From Gammaproteobacteria bacterium UBA5078 (lineage in GTDB: Bacteria > Pseudomonadota > Gammaproteobacteria > Pseudomonadales > Pseudohongiellaceae), in the NCBI GenBank assembly GCA_002416505.1, contig DIAM01000020.1, positions 258,606 to 322,605 of the forward strand: 64,000 nucleotides of DNA, read 5' to 3'. Made by a program: the position numbers and the translations under genes. Positions 55,674-63,993 of this stretch are shown in pieces (the first letter of the stretch is position 1; each line of letters starts with the position of its first letter). Below the pieces are notes generated by a model. That model did not search any database. It was not told the DNA's origin and saw nothing but the letters and a program-made list of their open reading frames with translations.

Positions 55674-56018
55674 ATGTTAGAACGCATGTTGTTTCGCCTG
55701 TACCTACCGTCAGTGCTAGTCCTAATTGGGGGATGGATCCTTAGTTATCTATTTATCACCACAATCCCTAGCACTTTTGCTGAAAGCAAGATGCTTTCCG
55801 CGTTGGCCACCAAAGCTTCCTTAGCCGGAGGCAATATTCTTTGGATTACCTATGCTGCTGTCGCACTTATGGCTCTTTATAGCACCTACAGGTTCTGGAG
55901 CTGGTCAAATGGCAATGAGTGTTGTTGCAAGAAGTGTGGGGGGGTGGTCAGCGAGCGAAATGGTAGGTATGGGCCATATCTGAAGTGCCTCGCTTGTAGC
56001 AAAACCACAGACTTCTAG
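55674..56018 (+). CDS. Two-TM protein with topoisomerase-type zinc ribbon
   Basis: A 114-residue protein with hydrophobic helices at about 8-30 and 51-72, followed by a cytosolic zinc ribbon: C85, C88, C105 and C108 around NGRYGPYLKC, the pattern of topoisomerase I C-terminal zinc fingers. The combination of membrane anchor and nucleic-acid-type zinc ribbon is unusual. GAGGGGAA lies upstream. It is the last gene before the right 78-bp repeat. Confidence 0.65.
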   Translation: MLERMLFRLYLPSVLVLIGGWILSYLFITTIPSTFAESKMLSALATKASLAGGNILWITYAAVALMALYSTYRFWSWSNGNECCCKKCGGVVSERNGRYGPYLKCLACSKTTDF

Positions 56019-56093
56019 CCACTGCAGCCTAAACTTAGCCACTTTTCGAAATAGAGGGAGCCCCTCTCACCAAAAAGTATCAGCGTCACCCGT

Positions 56094-56171
56094 CGCCTCG
56101 ACGCAACCGACGCCGGCCCAGAAGACATGAGGCACATGGGGTGGCGCCCGGTCGTCAAGTGCGTCGGGTGG
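56094..56171. repeat. 78-bp imperfect direct repeat, right copy
   Basis: 73 of 78 bases match 52,061-52,138. The complementary ends lie at 56,107-56,113 and 56,161-56,167. It closes the ~4 kb cassette (52,061-56,171) and overlaps the non-coding 5' extension of the following reading frame. Confidence 0.85.
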
Positions 56172-56324
56172 TGTGCGGGAGCTATTCATGAACCTATCGG
56201 TGGTAGAGCCAGAAAGTGTATTGGAGGATTTCGGCTGGGAGTCGATGACGTTTATACATATTTGATTGAGTCATGCTCCGGATTCAGGCAGATTGGGAGT
56301 AACTTGTCAGTACCGAGGAGAGTC

Positions 56325-57479
56325 ATGTTGTTTGGATTTCTAAACGATAAAAAGGGAAAGCTTTACCGTCAGTTTAAGAAGCTTGATCCCCAAAAATTAA
56401 TAAAAGAGCTTGATGTTGAGCGCTGGGATCCCAAGCAAATTGTTTTCATTACATACAAACTAGCTCTCTATGGAGGGCTGCACATACAGAATACGCTCCG
56501 AGAAAAGAAGACCATTACATATGCCAATCAAGACAGGATATTCATAGAGGGTACTGCATATACGTGGGCCAATATTAACTCCATGCTTTCTACAAGAATG
56601 CGGTCCGCTCTCAGCGACGAAAAAACAATTTTGCAGGGTGTCTTGGTAGGCGGTGGCGTGTTGGCTGAAATGCTATCTAAGCACTCAGGCTTGTCAGTTG
56701 GCAGTGATTTTTACAAACCTTATCAAAAGGAGAGCGCAGTAGAGGCTTTTTCTGATCGGCTTTTAAGGATACCTAAGAGTAAAGATAAGGATCCGTTAAA
56801 AGACCGGACTCTAGTTGCCGTGGCCTCCCAAATATTCACCGATACCATCCAAAAAGGAATTCTTGGATCGGTAGAGGCAATGATCCAAATGTATTTGAAA
56901 AGAGGCGGAAGAAAAAATGTTCCGCCGATGCGAGTTAAAAATGGGTCAGGAATTAGCTCAGAACAGCTGTTCACACTGTGTATTCGCCATGCGAAAATGC
57001 TTCACCTCAAGGTGGCTGAATTCGATCCCCCATTACCAAATGTTGAAGGATTCTTAAGCGATATGATCAATGACTTGGAGAAGGACATTAGCAGGCAATG
57101 TCTTCTCCATTGTTACGCGTTGATCACTCACTGCATGCTAAAGAAAAATGGGCAATACTTGGGAACCAAGCTTGATTCTGAGTTTGGCACTTCAATCATG
57201 TCCAATCTTGTCGAGCTAGACATGAACAGCTTTAACCTGCCAGGAGCTACACAAAAGGATAGAAACAGCGCAATCTCTAGGCAAAAACAACAAATGAAGG
57301 AGGCTGTTGAGCTTGCAATTCATATGCTCAGCAATGAAAAATATGAAGGAGTATCGGTGTTCGAAGCTGGAGTAAAGTTGTTCTGTTCAAGATTAAATAA
57401 ATCCAAGCCGGAACATCTGCAAGCAATTGAACGCATTTCACAGAGCATAGTAGCCGAAACCGATAAAGTCGTAAGTTAA
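56325..57479 (+). CDS. Hypothetical protein, 384 residues
   Basis: Soluble helix-rich protein starting MLFGFLNDKKGKLYRQFKK. The ATG at 56,325 has GAGGAG upstream; the longer open frame from 56,127 runs through the 78-bp repeat and is not coding. A Gly-rich loop (LQGVLVGGGVLAEML) and a basic segment (YLKRGGRKNVPPMRVKNG) stand out. No family recognised. Confidence 0.65.
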   Translation: MLFGFLNDKKGKLYRQFKKLDPQKLIKELDVERWDPKQIVFITYKLALYGGLHIQNTLREKKTITYANQDRIFIEGTAYTWANINSMLSTRMRSALSDEKTILQGVLVGGGVLAEMLSKHSGLSVGSDFYKPYQKESAVEAFSDRLLRIPKSKDKDPLKDRTLVAVASQIFTDTIQKGILGSVEAMIQMYLKRGGRKNVPPMRVKNGSGISSEQLFTLCIRHAKMLHLKVAEFDPPLPNVEGFLSDMINDLEKDISRQCLLHCYALITHCMLKKNGQYLGTKLDSEFGTSIMSNLVELDMNSFNLPGATQKDRNSAISRQKQQMKEAVELAIHMLSNEKYEGVSVFEAGVKLFCSRLNKSKPEHLQAIERISQSIVAETDKVVS

Positions 57480-57841
57480 GATGCCTAAAATATTCTTACA
57501 ACCGGACAAAATCATGCTGTCACCGCTGAAGAAAAGCGTTAGCGCGCATGGGGCACAATCGAAGTGATATCTAATAAGGAAATCTTTCTTTCGGTTGTAC
57601 GTGAGCCGCCCCAGAAAATGAAGTGTTTGTTGGAAGGATTACCGGTATTTCTAGATATAAATAATGATCTTTGGGGAATTTAAAAATGGCCTCTGCAACG
57701 GTGAGAGAACTTATTCATCTTCAAGCGGATGGGTTTCAAATGGAGGATTACCCTATCTGCTTGGAACAAGGTTATGCGCATTAATAGATGCAAACTATTT
57801 ATGGAATTAGTCAAAATCTGCTACTGGTTTATAGTGGGAAT
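57480..57841. other. Intergenic stretch, mostly without genes
   Basis: About 360 AT-rich bases. The only coding hint is a 32-codon open frame at 57,686-57,784 with GGGGA upstream; it may be a remnant. No repeat or terminator is clear. Confidence 0.4.
57686..57784 (+). pseudogene. Possible gene remnant or very small gene (32 codons)
   Basis: Starts ATG with GGGGA eight bases upstream and encodes MASATVRELIHLQADGFQ and 14 more residues before TAA. It reads like the N-terminus of a larger protein cut short, but a real small gene is possible. Weak evidence only. Confidence 0.2.
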
Positions 57842-58231
57842 TCATTTGAATCCTTTTGGTTTTAGTTTTGAATCTACTTTATGATATGGAGAAATAAACA
57901 ACATACAGATTCTTCTACCATCGGGATGAAAAATTGAATACCCATCTATAGGATACTTCACATATTCCGAGCCATAAGAACCGGTCCGTTCGAATTTTAC
58001 TTTCATATTATCTGCAAAGCGGAGGTTTTCTAGGTATTTATAGGCAGCGGGGATAGAGCTTACGGGTATAGGGTTATTCAAATCTAATCCGAACTCTCCG
58101 ATTGTGCCTGGAATTTGATCAGTGTCACACCCAATGCCATACATATTCCCCTTCGAAAGCATTGAAAGAAGATCTTCAATATCATTCTCTTCTTGGCGTT
58201 TCTTTCCTTTCAAAAAATCCAAAATACCCAT
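57842..58231 (-). CDS. Hypothetical protein, 129 residues
   Basis: Starts MGILDFLKGKKRQEENDIEDLL, then a globular part with PGTIGEFGLDLNNPIPV and a C-terminal HPDGRRICMLFIS strand. AAGGGTTT precedes the ATG. The size, single domain and solitary position are reminiscent of small immunity-type proteins, but no family is recognised. It lies downstream of, and on the same strand as, the chaperone operon with a 308-base gap. Confidence 0.55.
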   Translation of the reverse strand: MGILDFLKGKKRQEENDIEDLLSMLSKGNMYGIGCDTDQIPGTIGEFGLDLNNPIPVSSIPAAYKYLENLRFADNMKVKFERTGSYGSEYVKYPIDGYSIFHPDGRRICMLFISPYHKVDSKLKPKGFK

Positions 58232-58539
58232 ATAAACCCTTCAAAAGATATTGCTCATGGGGTTTCGTGTGGCAAGCCCCTAGTTTTCTAGACTCTCTGT
58301 AGTTTACGGCAATACTATTTACTGGAATCTCTTTACGGTCATGGTTCTAATGCAAGGGAACGGTCATAGGCTTCCCTCGCACAATATCCCTATGAGTGAA
58401 TGGGGAGCGGCGCCGCACTTCGATAAAACCAAAAATAACTATCAATTACATTGGGGTTTTATCTCCCCCAGATCCAGACGTGTGAATTTCCTTGTATCAG
58501 CTAGCTAATTTCAACTTAACAACACCTATTTAAATCAAC
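58232..58539. other. Intergenic stretch between the Hsp70 gene and the 129-residue gene
   Basis: About 308 AT-rich bases with no supported gene. It must hold the 3' end signal of the chaperone operon and the promoter of the gene at 58,231; I could not identify either with confidence. Confidence 0.4.
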
Positions 58540-61041
58540 CTAAACGATACCTGTATAAAGCCGTATATCTTCTTCTGCTCTTTCAGTGTCAGGAACAAGC
58601 ATCCACAATTGGCCGTTTACTTCGCGGAGATCGTCCCAATTCTTAGTAACAATCAATCGACGTCCATGATCGATTAACTGCTTGGCCTGTGCTTGATCAT
58701 TCATAGTAGGCCTCAACCCTTCTAAATGCTGGAACATGCTTAATAGAAATTCTGGTTGCCTGGCGAGAATCTGGAACTTCAAACTCTGCAATTCGCTAGC
58801 GGCCGCATCAATACGTTCAGAATTAGTTGAGTGTACGATTAATTCCTCACGAGCCATAATCTCTTGCAAATGATGGCGTTCACGGTCATTACCAGCCTCC
58901 TGAACCAAAGCAGCTGTCTCTGATTTTACTTGGAAGTATGCGGCTCGAGAAGCATCGATTCTCTTAGAGGAAGTAAGTTCAAATAGTTCCTGAGCAATCT
59001 TTCTCTTCTTGTCCTCCAGCTTAAAACGATCATCTGTAACATCATCAACGGACAATGAGGCACTATCAAGTATCAGAGAATTCAGACTTTCATTGAGCTT
59101 CTCTAACTTTCCTGCACCTTCAAAGTTTTCATTACCTTGAGCTTCTTCAATTTCTCTTTGGATCTTAGTTTCGAGTTGCAGCACTTCGGTGGCTAACAAC
59201 CTAGTGTCGACCTGCCGGGCCGTGCCTTTAAATACTTGCGAAAACTCTTGACCAGTTCCGTTTAGATATGCCGATACAGTCAAGTCTCGAGATTCAGACA
59301 TCTCAAATGTTAGATCTACCTCAGTTCCTCGCAATAGATCTCGACTAATTTGTTCACCTGTCACTGCGAGAATTCCGATCGGCTTGTTGGTTGATGAATG
59401 CTTCTCGCCTGGCCCTTCGACTACCATTATCGTGATACCGTCCGGAGAGCCTTTTACAATGGTTCTAGCGATTTCAACTGTTCGTTTACCGATAGTTGGA
59501 AGTACACAGTTTTTAGCAAACACTAAATCTAGGCGGGTATCCTTCGTAGACAAATCGTCTTTTACCAAACATATATCCTCTGGCAGCATTTGTCCCGCAA
59601 CGCTGTAACGACCCTGCGCGATTTGTATGGAATCGAAACCAACATCTTTGACATCATTTTTCTCATCTAATATCCGGAAAGTAAAGAGGTTGAAAGCACC
59701 TTCACGCAACGGCAGGTCTTCAGCGATTCTTTGTGATAACGGCTTTAATCCACTATCAAAAGATCCATCGTCACTTGTGATACGGTAAAAAAGTCCAGCA
59801 GTTTCCCCATCTATCTTGGCAGTAAATGTTTCTTCGCTTTCTTGGGAATTTCGATTGTAAACTGCTCTCATTTTTATCAATGCATTTTTTGTAGGTTTCT
59901 TCGCATTACTCTCCGCCCTAAATTCTTTACTGCCAGCAAAATAAGCGGCGCCTATTGCTATGGCGTTTGTTGGATCAATCGAAGTATTCACAGAGATATT
60001 CATCATTTCTTCGACACGCTTCCGAACATATGGGCTGTATGTAGAGCCCCCAACCATTAGAATAAATTTTAGGTCTGTGGACTGTAGAGAGTTTCGAGTC
60101 AATATTTTTTTCATCATGTCGACTGTGCCGTCCACGGCATCTTTTATTACACTTTCGAATTCTGAGCGCGTTATAGTTAGTATAGTATCAATTGTATTAC
60201 CTTCATCGTCTTCGAGGTCACGAATCATACCCAAGTCTATCTCGGCCGACGCTTTTGTACTCAGCTCAATTTTAGCTTCTTCAGCTTTATGCAGTAGCAC
60301 TGTCCACAATTTGTTGTATCTACCACTTTCACTTTTCATCTGGACAAGCAAATCATCGAACTTGCCTCTACGATTGATTTCCGGCACCAGAAGTTTCTCT
60401 ACGATCATGGCATCAAAGTCAGACCCACCGAGGTAGTTGTCACCCTCGTGATCTACCACCATTAATTCTCCTTCGAGAATCTTAACTAAAGCTACGTCGA
60501 ACGTGCCTCCACCTAAGTCATAAACCATCCACTGGCTGTTCCGCAAATCATCATTCTTTTCCTTATTCGCATAAGCCAGACTGGCAGCAATAGGTTCCTG
60601 AAGAAGCACCACGTGTTTAAAACCCGCAGCAATCCCGGCATCCTTAGTCGCGTTTGACTGAACCGTATCGAATGATGCGGGTATAGTAAGTACTGCAGCT
60701 TCGACTACTTCACCTGAGTGAACAAACCCTTTAAGCTCCTTAAGTACGAAAGCCGACAGTTCAACTGGTGTTTTCGAGGAATTTAGAGATTGAATTTTCA
60801 TGGTTTCAGTCGTGCCCATCTTTCGCTTAAATCTGCTAGCGACACTTTTTGGATCTTTCTCAGCATAAGCCCTTGCCTGATCGCCAACCATAATTCGATC
60901 GTTGCGAAACCCAACTATCGATGGCAAAGTTTCTTTAAATCCGTTCGGATTTTTAAAAACTTCTACTGTTCCTTTTTCGAATTTACTTATCAAAGAATTT
61001 GTAGTCCCTAGGTCGATCCCAAAATTTATCATCTTAGCCAT
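58540..61041 (-). CDS. Divergent Hsp70/DnaK-like protein with extra insert
   Basis: An 833-residue Hsp70. The ATPase domain (1-385) is complete: phosphate-1 GIDLGTTNS (8-16), a Lys in FKRKMG (71-76), phosphate-2 VYDLGGGTFDVAL (173-185) and the adenosine motif MVGGSTYSP (339-347). The substrate-binding beta domain appears late, around residues 535-605 (VVEGPGEKHSS, IGILAVTG, LTFEMSESRDLTVSAYL). That leaves about 130 extra residues after the ATPase domain (about 400-530). A long helical lid follows (about 610-833) with no DnaK-type C-terminal EEVD/EDKK tail. It is the last gene of the operon, 2 bases after the GrpE-like gene. Confidence 0.88.
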   Translation of the reverse strand: MAKMINFGIDLGTTNSLISKFEKGTVEVFKNPNGFKETLPSIVGFRNDRIMVGDQARAYAEKDPKSVASRFKRKMGTTETMKIQSLNSSKTPVELSAFVLKELKGFVHSGEVVEAAVLTIPASFDTVQSNATKDAGIAAGFKHVVLLQEPIAASLAYANKEKNDDLRNSQWMVYDLGGGTFDVALVKILEGELMVVDHEGDNYLGGSDFDAMIVEKLLVPEINRRGKFDDLLVQMKSESGRYNKLWTVLLHKAEEAKIELSTKASAEIDLGMIRDLEDDEGNTIDTILTITRSEFESVIKDAVDGTVDMMKKILTRNSLQSTDLKFILMVGGSTYSPYVRKRVEEMMNISVNTSIDPTNAIAIGAAYFAGSKEFRAESNAKKPTKNALIKMRAVYNRNSQESEETFTAKIDGETAGLFYRITSDDGSFDSGLKPLSQRIAEDLPLREGAFNLFTFRILDEKNDVKDVGFDSIQIAQGRYSVAGQMLPEDICLVKDDLSTKDTRLDLVFAKNCVLPTIGKRTVEIARTIVKGSPDGITIMVVEGPGEKHSSTNKPIGILAVTGEQISRDLLRGTEVDLTFEMSESRDLTVSAYLNGTGQEFSQVFKGTARQVDTRLLATEVLQLETKIQREIEEAQGNENFEGAGKLEKLNESLNSLILDSASLSVDDVTDDRFKLEDKKRKIAQELFELTSSKRIDASRAAYFQVKSETAALVQEAGNDRERHHLQEIMAREELIVHSTNSERIDAAASELQSLKFQILARQPEFLLSMFQHLEGLRPTMNDQAQAKQLIDHGRRLIVTKNWDDLREVNGQLWMLVPDTERAEEDIRLYTGIV

Positions 61042-61043
61042 TT

Positions 61044-61391
61044 CTATGCTTCCTCTCTGCTCTGCACTATTACAATACCTTTTTGCATTACGCGCGATAC
61101 GGGGCCGTTTGTTAGACGAATAATTGGTTTTATAACCTCTGTAACTACTAAATTTTCTGTGCTTTCACCAACTATCGAGGCCTCCATGTCTGTGCGAGTT
61201 TCTTTGAAAGATACACCAAGAGGATCCTCGATAATCAACCCTTGCTGTAAGAATTCTTCCTTTATGCGCTCTATATTTCTGGCAGCATGCCCAGCATCAC
61301 CATGAAGTGCTAGCTTTCTTTCAATGTCATAAATATTATTCAGAACAACTAGCGCCCAGCGAGGCACTTCGACGAGCGATTGCATTGACAT
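61044..61391 (-). CDS. Minimal GrpE-like protein
   Basis: A 115-residue protein. Residues 35-55 form a short helix (ARNIERIKEEFLQQGLI). Residues about 51-110 follow the GrpE beta-domain pattern: G-L-x-I-x-x-P-L-G-x-x-F, then a strand, VTEVIKPIIRL and SRVMQKGIVIV, which parallels the GrpE end RVLRPAxVxV. The long N-terminal coiled coil of GrpE is missing. In GrpE the beta domain contacts the Hsp70 nucleotide-binding domain, so this is a likely dedicated nucleotide-exchange factor. Position between the TPR gene (14-base gap) and the Hsp70 gene (2-base gap) supports it. Assignment is by eye. Confidence 0.65.
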   Translation of the reverse strand: MSMQSLVEVPRWALVVLNNIYDIERKLALHGDAGHAARNIERIKEEFLQQGLIIEDPLGVSFKETRTDMEASIVGESTENLVVTEVIKPIIRLTNGPVSRVMQKGIVIVQSREEA

Positions 61392-61405
61392 AGGACCCTC
61401 TTAGG

Positions 61406-63535
61406 TCAGTTTTGACTAAATGACATTTTAAGTAGAATAAGTATAGATGCATTCGCTACATCGCGTAAGGAAATGGGCATTGATTTCTTCCCACTGAACT
61501 CTTCAAAAATGATGGCAGAACCGTTGCTCAACCTGATATCTGCCCGATCCCATGAAACTTGAATTCGTTTGGTAAAGAAGAAACCCTTTGAGTCAAAGGT
61601 TAACCCATATTTTGTGACTTCAACTGGACCCAAAAATAACGTATCTCCACGGTCTAGGTCAGTCCGCAATCTTTCAATTAGACTTGGGATAATATAGTAA
61701 AACGCTGCTTTTATAACACCATCGAACAATTCTTCCTGCTTATTCTTATCAGAAGTAGCAGTCCATGTGAGGACATAATCTTTGCCCGACTTTCGCTTAG
61801 CTGCAAATAAATAATTATGTGCTCCATTCTCTAAAACACGAATCCCCCATCTTAGAGATATAATCTCACTAGTGGGGCATAAATCCGCGTTGTCTAGCAC
61901 TCCTTCTTTAGTAACCTTCCACACCCTTTCTTTTCCAAAATGGAGTACGGATTCGTGCTTTCGCTGCTCGCTGATCATTTCAGTTATAGTTTCATAGTCA
62001 TCCTTTAGGCGTTCCGATAAATCGATGGACTTGAAAGAGAATCTTTTACTGATATCAAGTATAGCAAGCGAGAGATCTGAATCGTCATGGATGTTATGAG
62101 CATCTATCGCAATACTTCGTACCAATTGAACAGCTTCGTTTTGTAGATCTCGGAAATAAGGTGGAAGCAAGTTTAGAATGTAGACAATCTTATTTTTGTC
62201 TAAGATTCTTCCCATTTCTTCAGCAGATATCTTCTCCCTTTCTGCGCGCTCTTTGAGTTCACGAAGTGGGACGAGCATAGACTCTGATTCGCGTAAGGCG
62301 TTCTCAAAACATCGATCAGCGTAAGCCGGTAGAACCCATCTTCTACCATCTAGGAACGCTTCAATTGCAGGAACGTTGCGGTTGGAAATTGCTTTAGTAA
62401 ATACTCGATCGTATTGAATCGAGAAAGGTTCGCTTAGCCACTCCCTAAACCCGTCCGAATTTCCAACGAATTTTATTAAATCTAGCGGCGACCAATTTTC
62501 ATCAAGTAGAAAATGTTCAATGCTTCCTTTCGAAAGAAACTCGAGTAAGGGCTTGCACTTAAAAACTTGCCAATGAAAAAACGCTATTTCATCATCTGCA
62601 AGCTCATTTGAGAGTTCAATCGCCTTAGATCGGTCTGCAATCAGACTTGGCATCCAAGCTAATTTGCCTTCTTCCAATTCGATTTCTTGCAGGAGGCTTT
62701 TCTTCCAACCCTGTACGATCTTGGGATCCACATCTTCAAATTCAGTGTCTGCCGGGCAATTGAGAAGTTGGTAGGGGTTCAGATAAGTCGAAAACCATTG
62801 CTCCTCAGGCAGGTAAAGCGAATCTCGTGAAGCCCTGACAGTGCGAGCGAGGTCTAAAAGTCTTGGCTTTACTGCCTGAACTCGTTTAGGAGCGTTCTCA
62901 TTCGATTCATCCATATGGATAACCATCCGCCAACAATCGATGGCATCCACATCCTGAGAAACATCGCTCATATTGAAAGCTAGGCCCAAATTATAAATTT
63001 CGGCCGTGTCCCTTGAAGCATAGGCATTTCGAGACCAGTACTTGATCGCCTCGAAACCATGTTTGTTTTGATAGTGCAGAACACCTAGACGATTAACAGA
63101 CCACGAACTCAATGTGGTGATCTGGTCAAGCTTGGTCAGTATCTGAATTTCCTCAGATCGAGTTAGACTATTATCCGAATTTCCTTTTCCCCGTATTTGT
63201 GCAATTCCTTCTAGCGCTTCAATATTATCTTCGTCTAATTCCAATGCTGTATAGAAGGAGTCTTCCGCCAATCCTTCCTCACCGGCCTCTAGTTCCCAAG
63301 AACCTCGCCTAGACCAGCCTGCTGCACAGTGAGGAGCGTGAACTGTGGTTTCACTAACGGCGGCTAAAGCAGCATCTTTTCTACCAAGTGAGTAACTATT
63401 TAGTGCTAGTTGCCACCAGCCATCAGCATTGTCTGGGTCTTGAACAGTAGCAGCCTTTGCCGAAATTACAGCCTCTTCGAATCTCTTGCGAGCACGCTGT
63501 TCACGCGCCTTATTAACCAAGTCTTCGGCATCCAT
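61406..63535 (-). CDS. TPR protein with degenerate J-like segment and PH-like C-terminus
   Basis: A 709-residue protein, first gene of the operon. Residues 1-220 are tetratricopeptide-like repeats (units near 18-50, 52-84, 86-110 and 155-215). Residues about 251-330 begin LNPYQLLNC and continue with two helices ending in RSKAIELSNELADDE, similar to a J-domain but without the HPD tripeptide. Residues 330-600 are helical and unassigned. The last ~75 residues (GDTLFLGPVEVTKYGLTF, then VSWDRADIRLSNG) look like a bacterial PH-like domain. The natural reading is a co-chaperone that recruits clients or targets to the Hsp70. The J-like and PH-like calls are inference. Confidence 0.7.
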   Translation of the reverse strand: MDAEDLVNKAREQRARKRFEEAVISAKAATVQDPDNADGWWQLALNSYSLGRKDAALAAVSETTVHAPHCAAGWSRRGSWELEAGEEGLAEDSFYTALELDEDNIEALEGIAQIRGKGNSDNSLTRSEEIQILTKLDQITTLSSWSVNRLGVLHYQNKHGFEAIKYWSRNAYASRDTAEIYNLGLAFNMSDVSQDVDAIDCWRMVIHMDESNENAPKRVQAVKPRLLDLARTVRASRDSLYLPEEQWFSTYLNPYQLLNCPADTEFEDVDPKIVQGWKKSLLQEIELEEGKLAWMPSLIADRSKAIELSNELADDEIAFFHWQVFKCKPLLEFLSKGSIEHFLLDENWSPLDLIKFVGNSDGFREWLSEPFSIQYDRVFTKAISNRNVPAIEAFLDGRRWVLPAYADRCFENALRESESMLVPLRELKERAEREKISAEEMGRILDKNKIVYILNLLPPYFRDLQNEAVQLVRSIAIDAHNIHDDSDLSLAILDISKRFSFKSIDLSERLKDDYETITEMISEQRKHESVLHFGKERVWKVTKEGVLDNADLCPTSEIISLRWGIRVLENGAHNYLFAAKRKSGKDYVLTWTATSDKNKQEELFDGVIKAAFYYIIPSLIERLRTDLDRGDTLFLGPVEVTKYGLTFDSKGFFFTKRIQVSWDRADIRLSNGSAIIFEEFSGKKSMPISLRDVANASILILLKMSFSQN

Positions 63536-63948
63536 GCGGCTGTTTCTCTTATGTATTTGACTAAAAGGGTCGTCATTTCCATTTTTAAAGAAAGGAGTTC
63601 AACCCTCAACGTTCTCATAGAGTGTAAAGCCTTTGGCGCATCCCTAACAACCCCCATTATCTGTGGGGCAATAGTTTACATAAACCACACTTTGAACCCG
63701 CGGGTTAAGCATATTTGCTAGGCATATGAGAAGCTAAATAATTGAGCCCCCTGACTAGTTTCGGCTTTAGTTCGGATTTCGGTCACTAAAAACCCGTTAG
63801 CAATCTTTAACTTAGCAGGTTCGGTGGGCAGTCATAACGAAATCCCGTTCGGATATGGGTCGGTTTCGGTGAGAATTGGAAGTTCGGGAAAAGGAGATCC
63901 GTTAGTTTTCTTAGAGTTAGAGCCGAAAAAGAGAGCCCGTTCCTTTGC
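63536..63948. promoter_or_regulatory. Right end of the island: operon upstream region and attR arm region
   Basis: About 410 bases with no gene. It must carry the promoter of the leftward TPR-GrpE-Hsp70 operon. The 63,750-63,940 part repeats short TTCGG and CCGTTAG words several times (for example near 63,772, 63,819, 63,850, 63,862), which could be arm-type binding sites for the integrase or excision factor. This is a by-eye observation. Confidence 0.4.
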
Positions 63949-63993
63949 CTCATAATCCGTTGGTCCCTGGTTCGAGTCCAGGTGGGCCCACCA
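63949..63993. other. attR: 45-bp copy of the tRNA 3' end
   Basis: Exact copy of 32,656-32,700 in direct orientation. It lacks the 5' half of the tRNA, so it is not a functional tRNA gene. It marks the right end of the island; the sequence after it is the original chromosomal flank. Confidence 0.93.

Larger units (their letters stand above)
32624..63993. mobile_element. Integrated genomic island at the tRNA gene (about 31.3 kb)
   Basis: The element lies between the 45-bp repeats (32,656 and 63,949). It carries a tyrosine integrase, a primase/ATPase replication gene, an antirestriction gene, a type I restriction-modification operon and many unknown genes. Base composition is visibly more AT-rich and patchy than the flanking housekeeping genes, especially at 43.5-45.2 kb and beyond 52 kb. 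No conjugation genes or phage structural genes are seen, so it is a defence/integrative island that is either mobilisable or satellite-like. The internal position of the integrase and the 78-bp repeats suggest stepwise assembly. Confidence 0.9.

Noticed and set aside
56127..56324. N-terminal extension of the 384-residue gene, encoding the 78-bp repeat
   Set aside because: The repeat is also present at 52,061 in non-coding sequence, and a good ribosome binding site precedes the internal ATG at 56,325.
63949..63993. A second tRNA gene at the right end of the window
   Set aside because: Only the 3' 45 bases are present; there is no acceptor 5' strand or D-arm, so it is an attachment-site copy.
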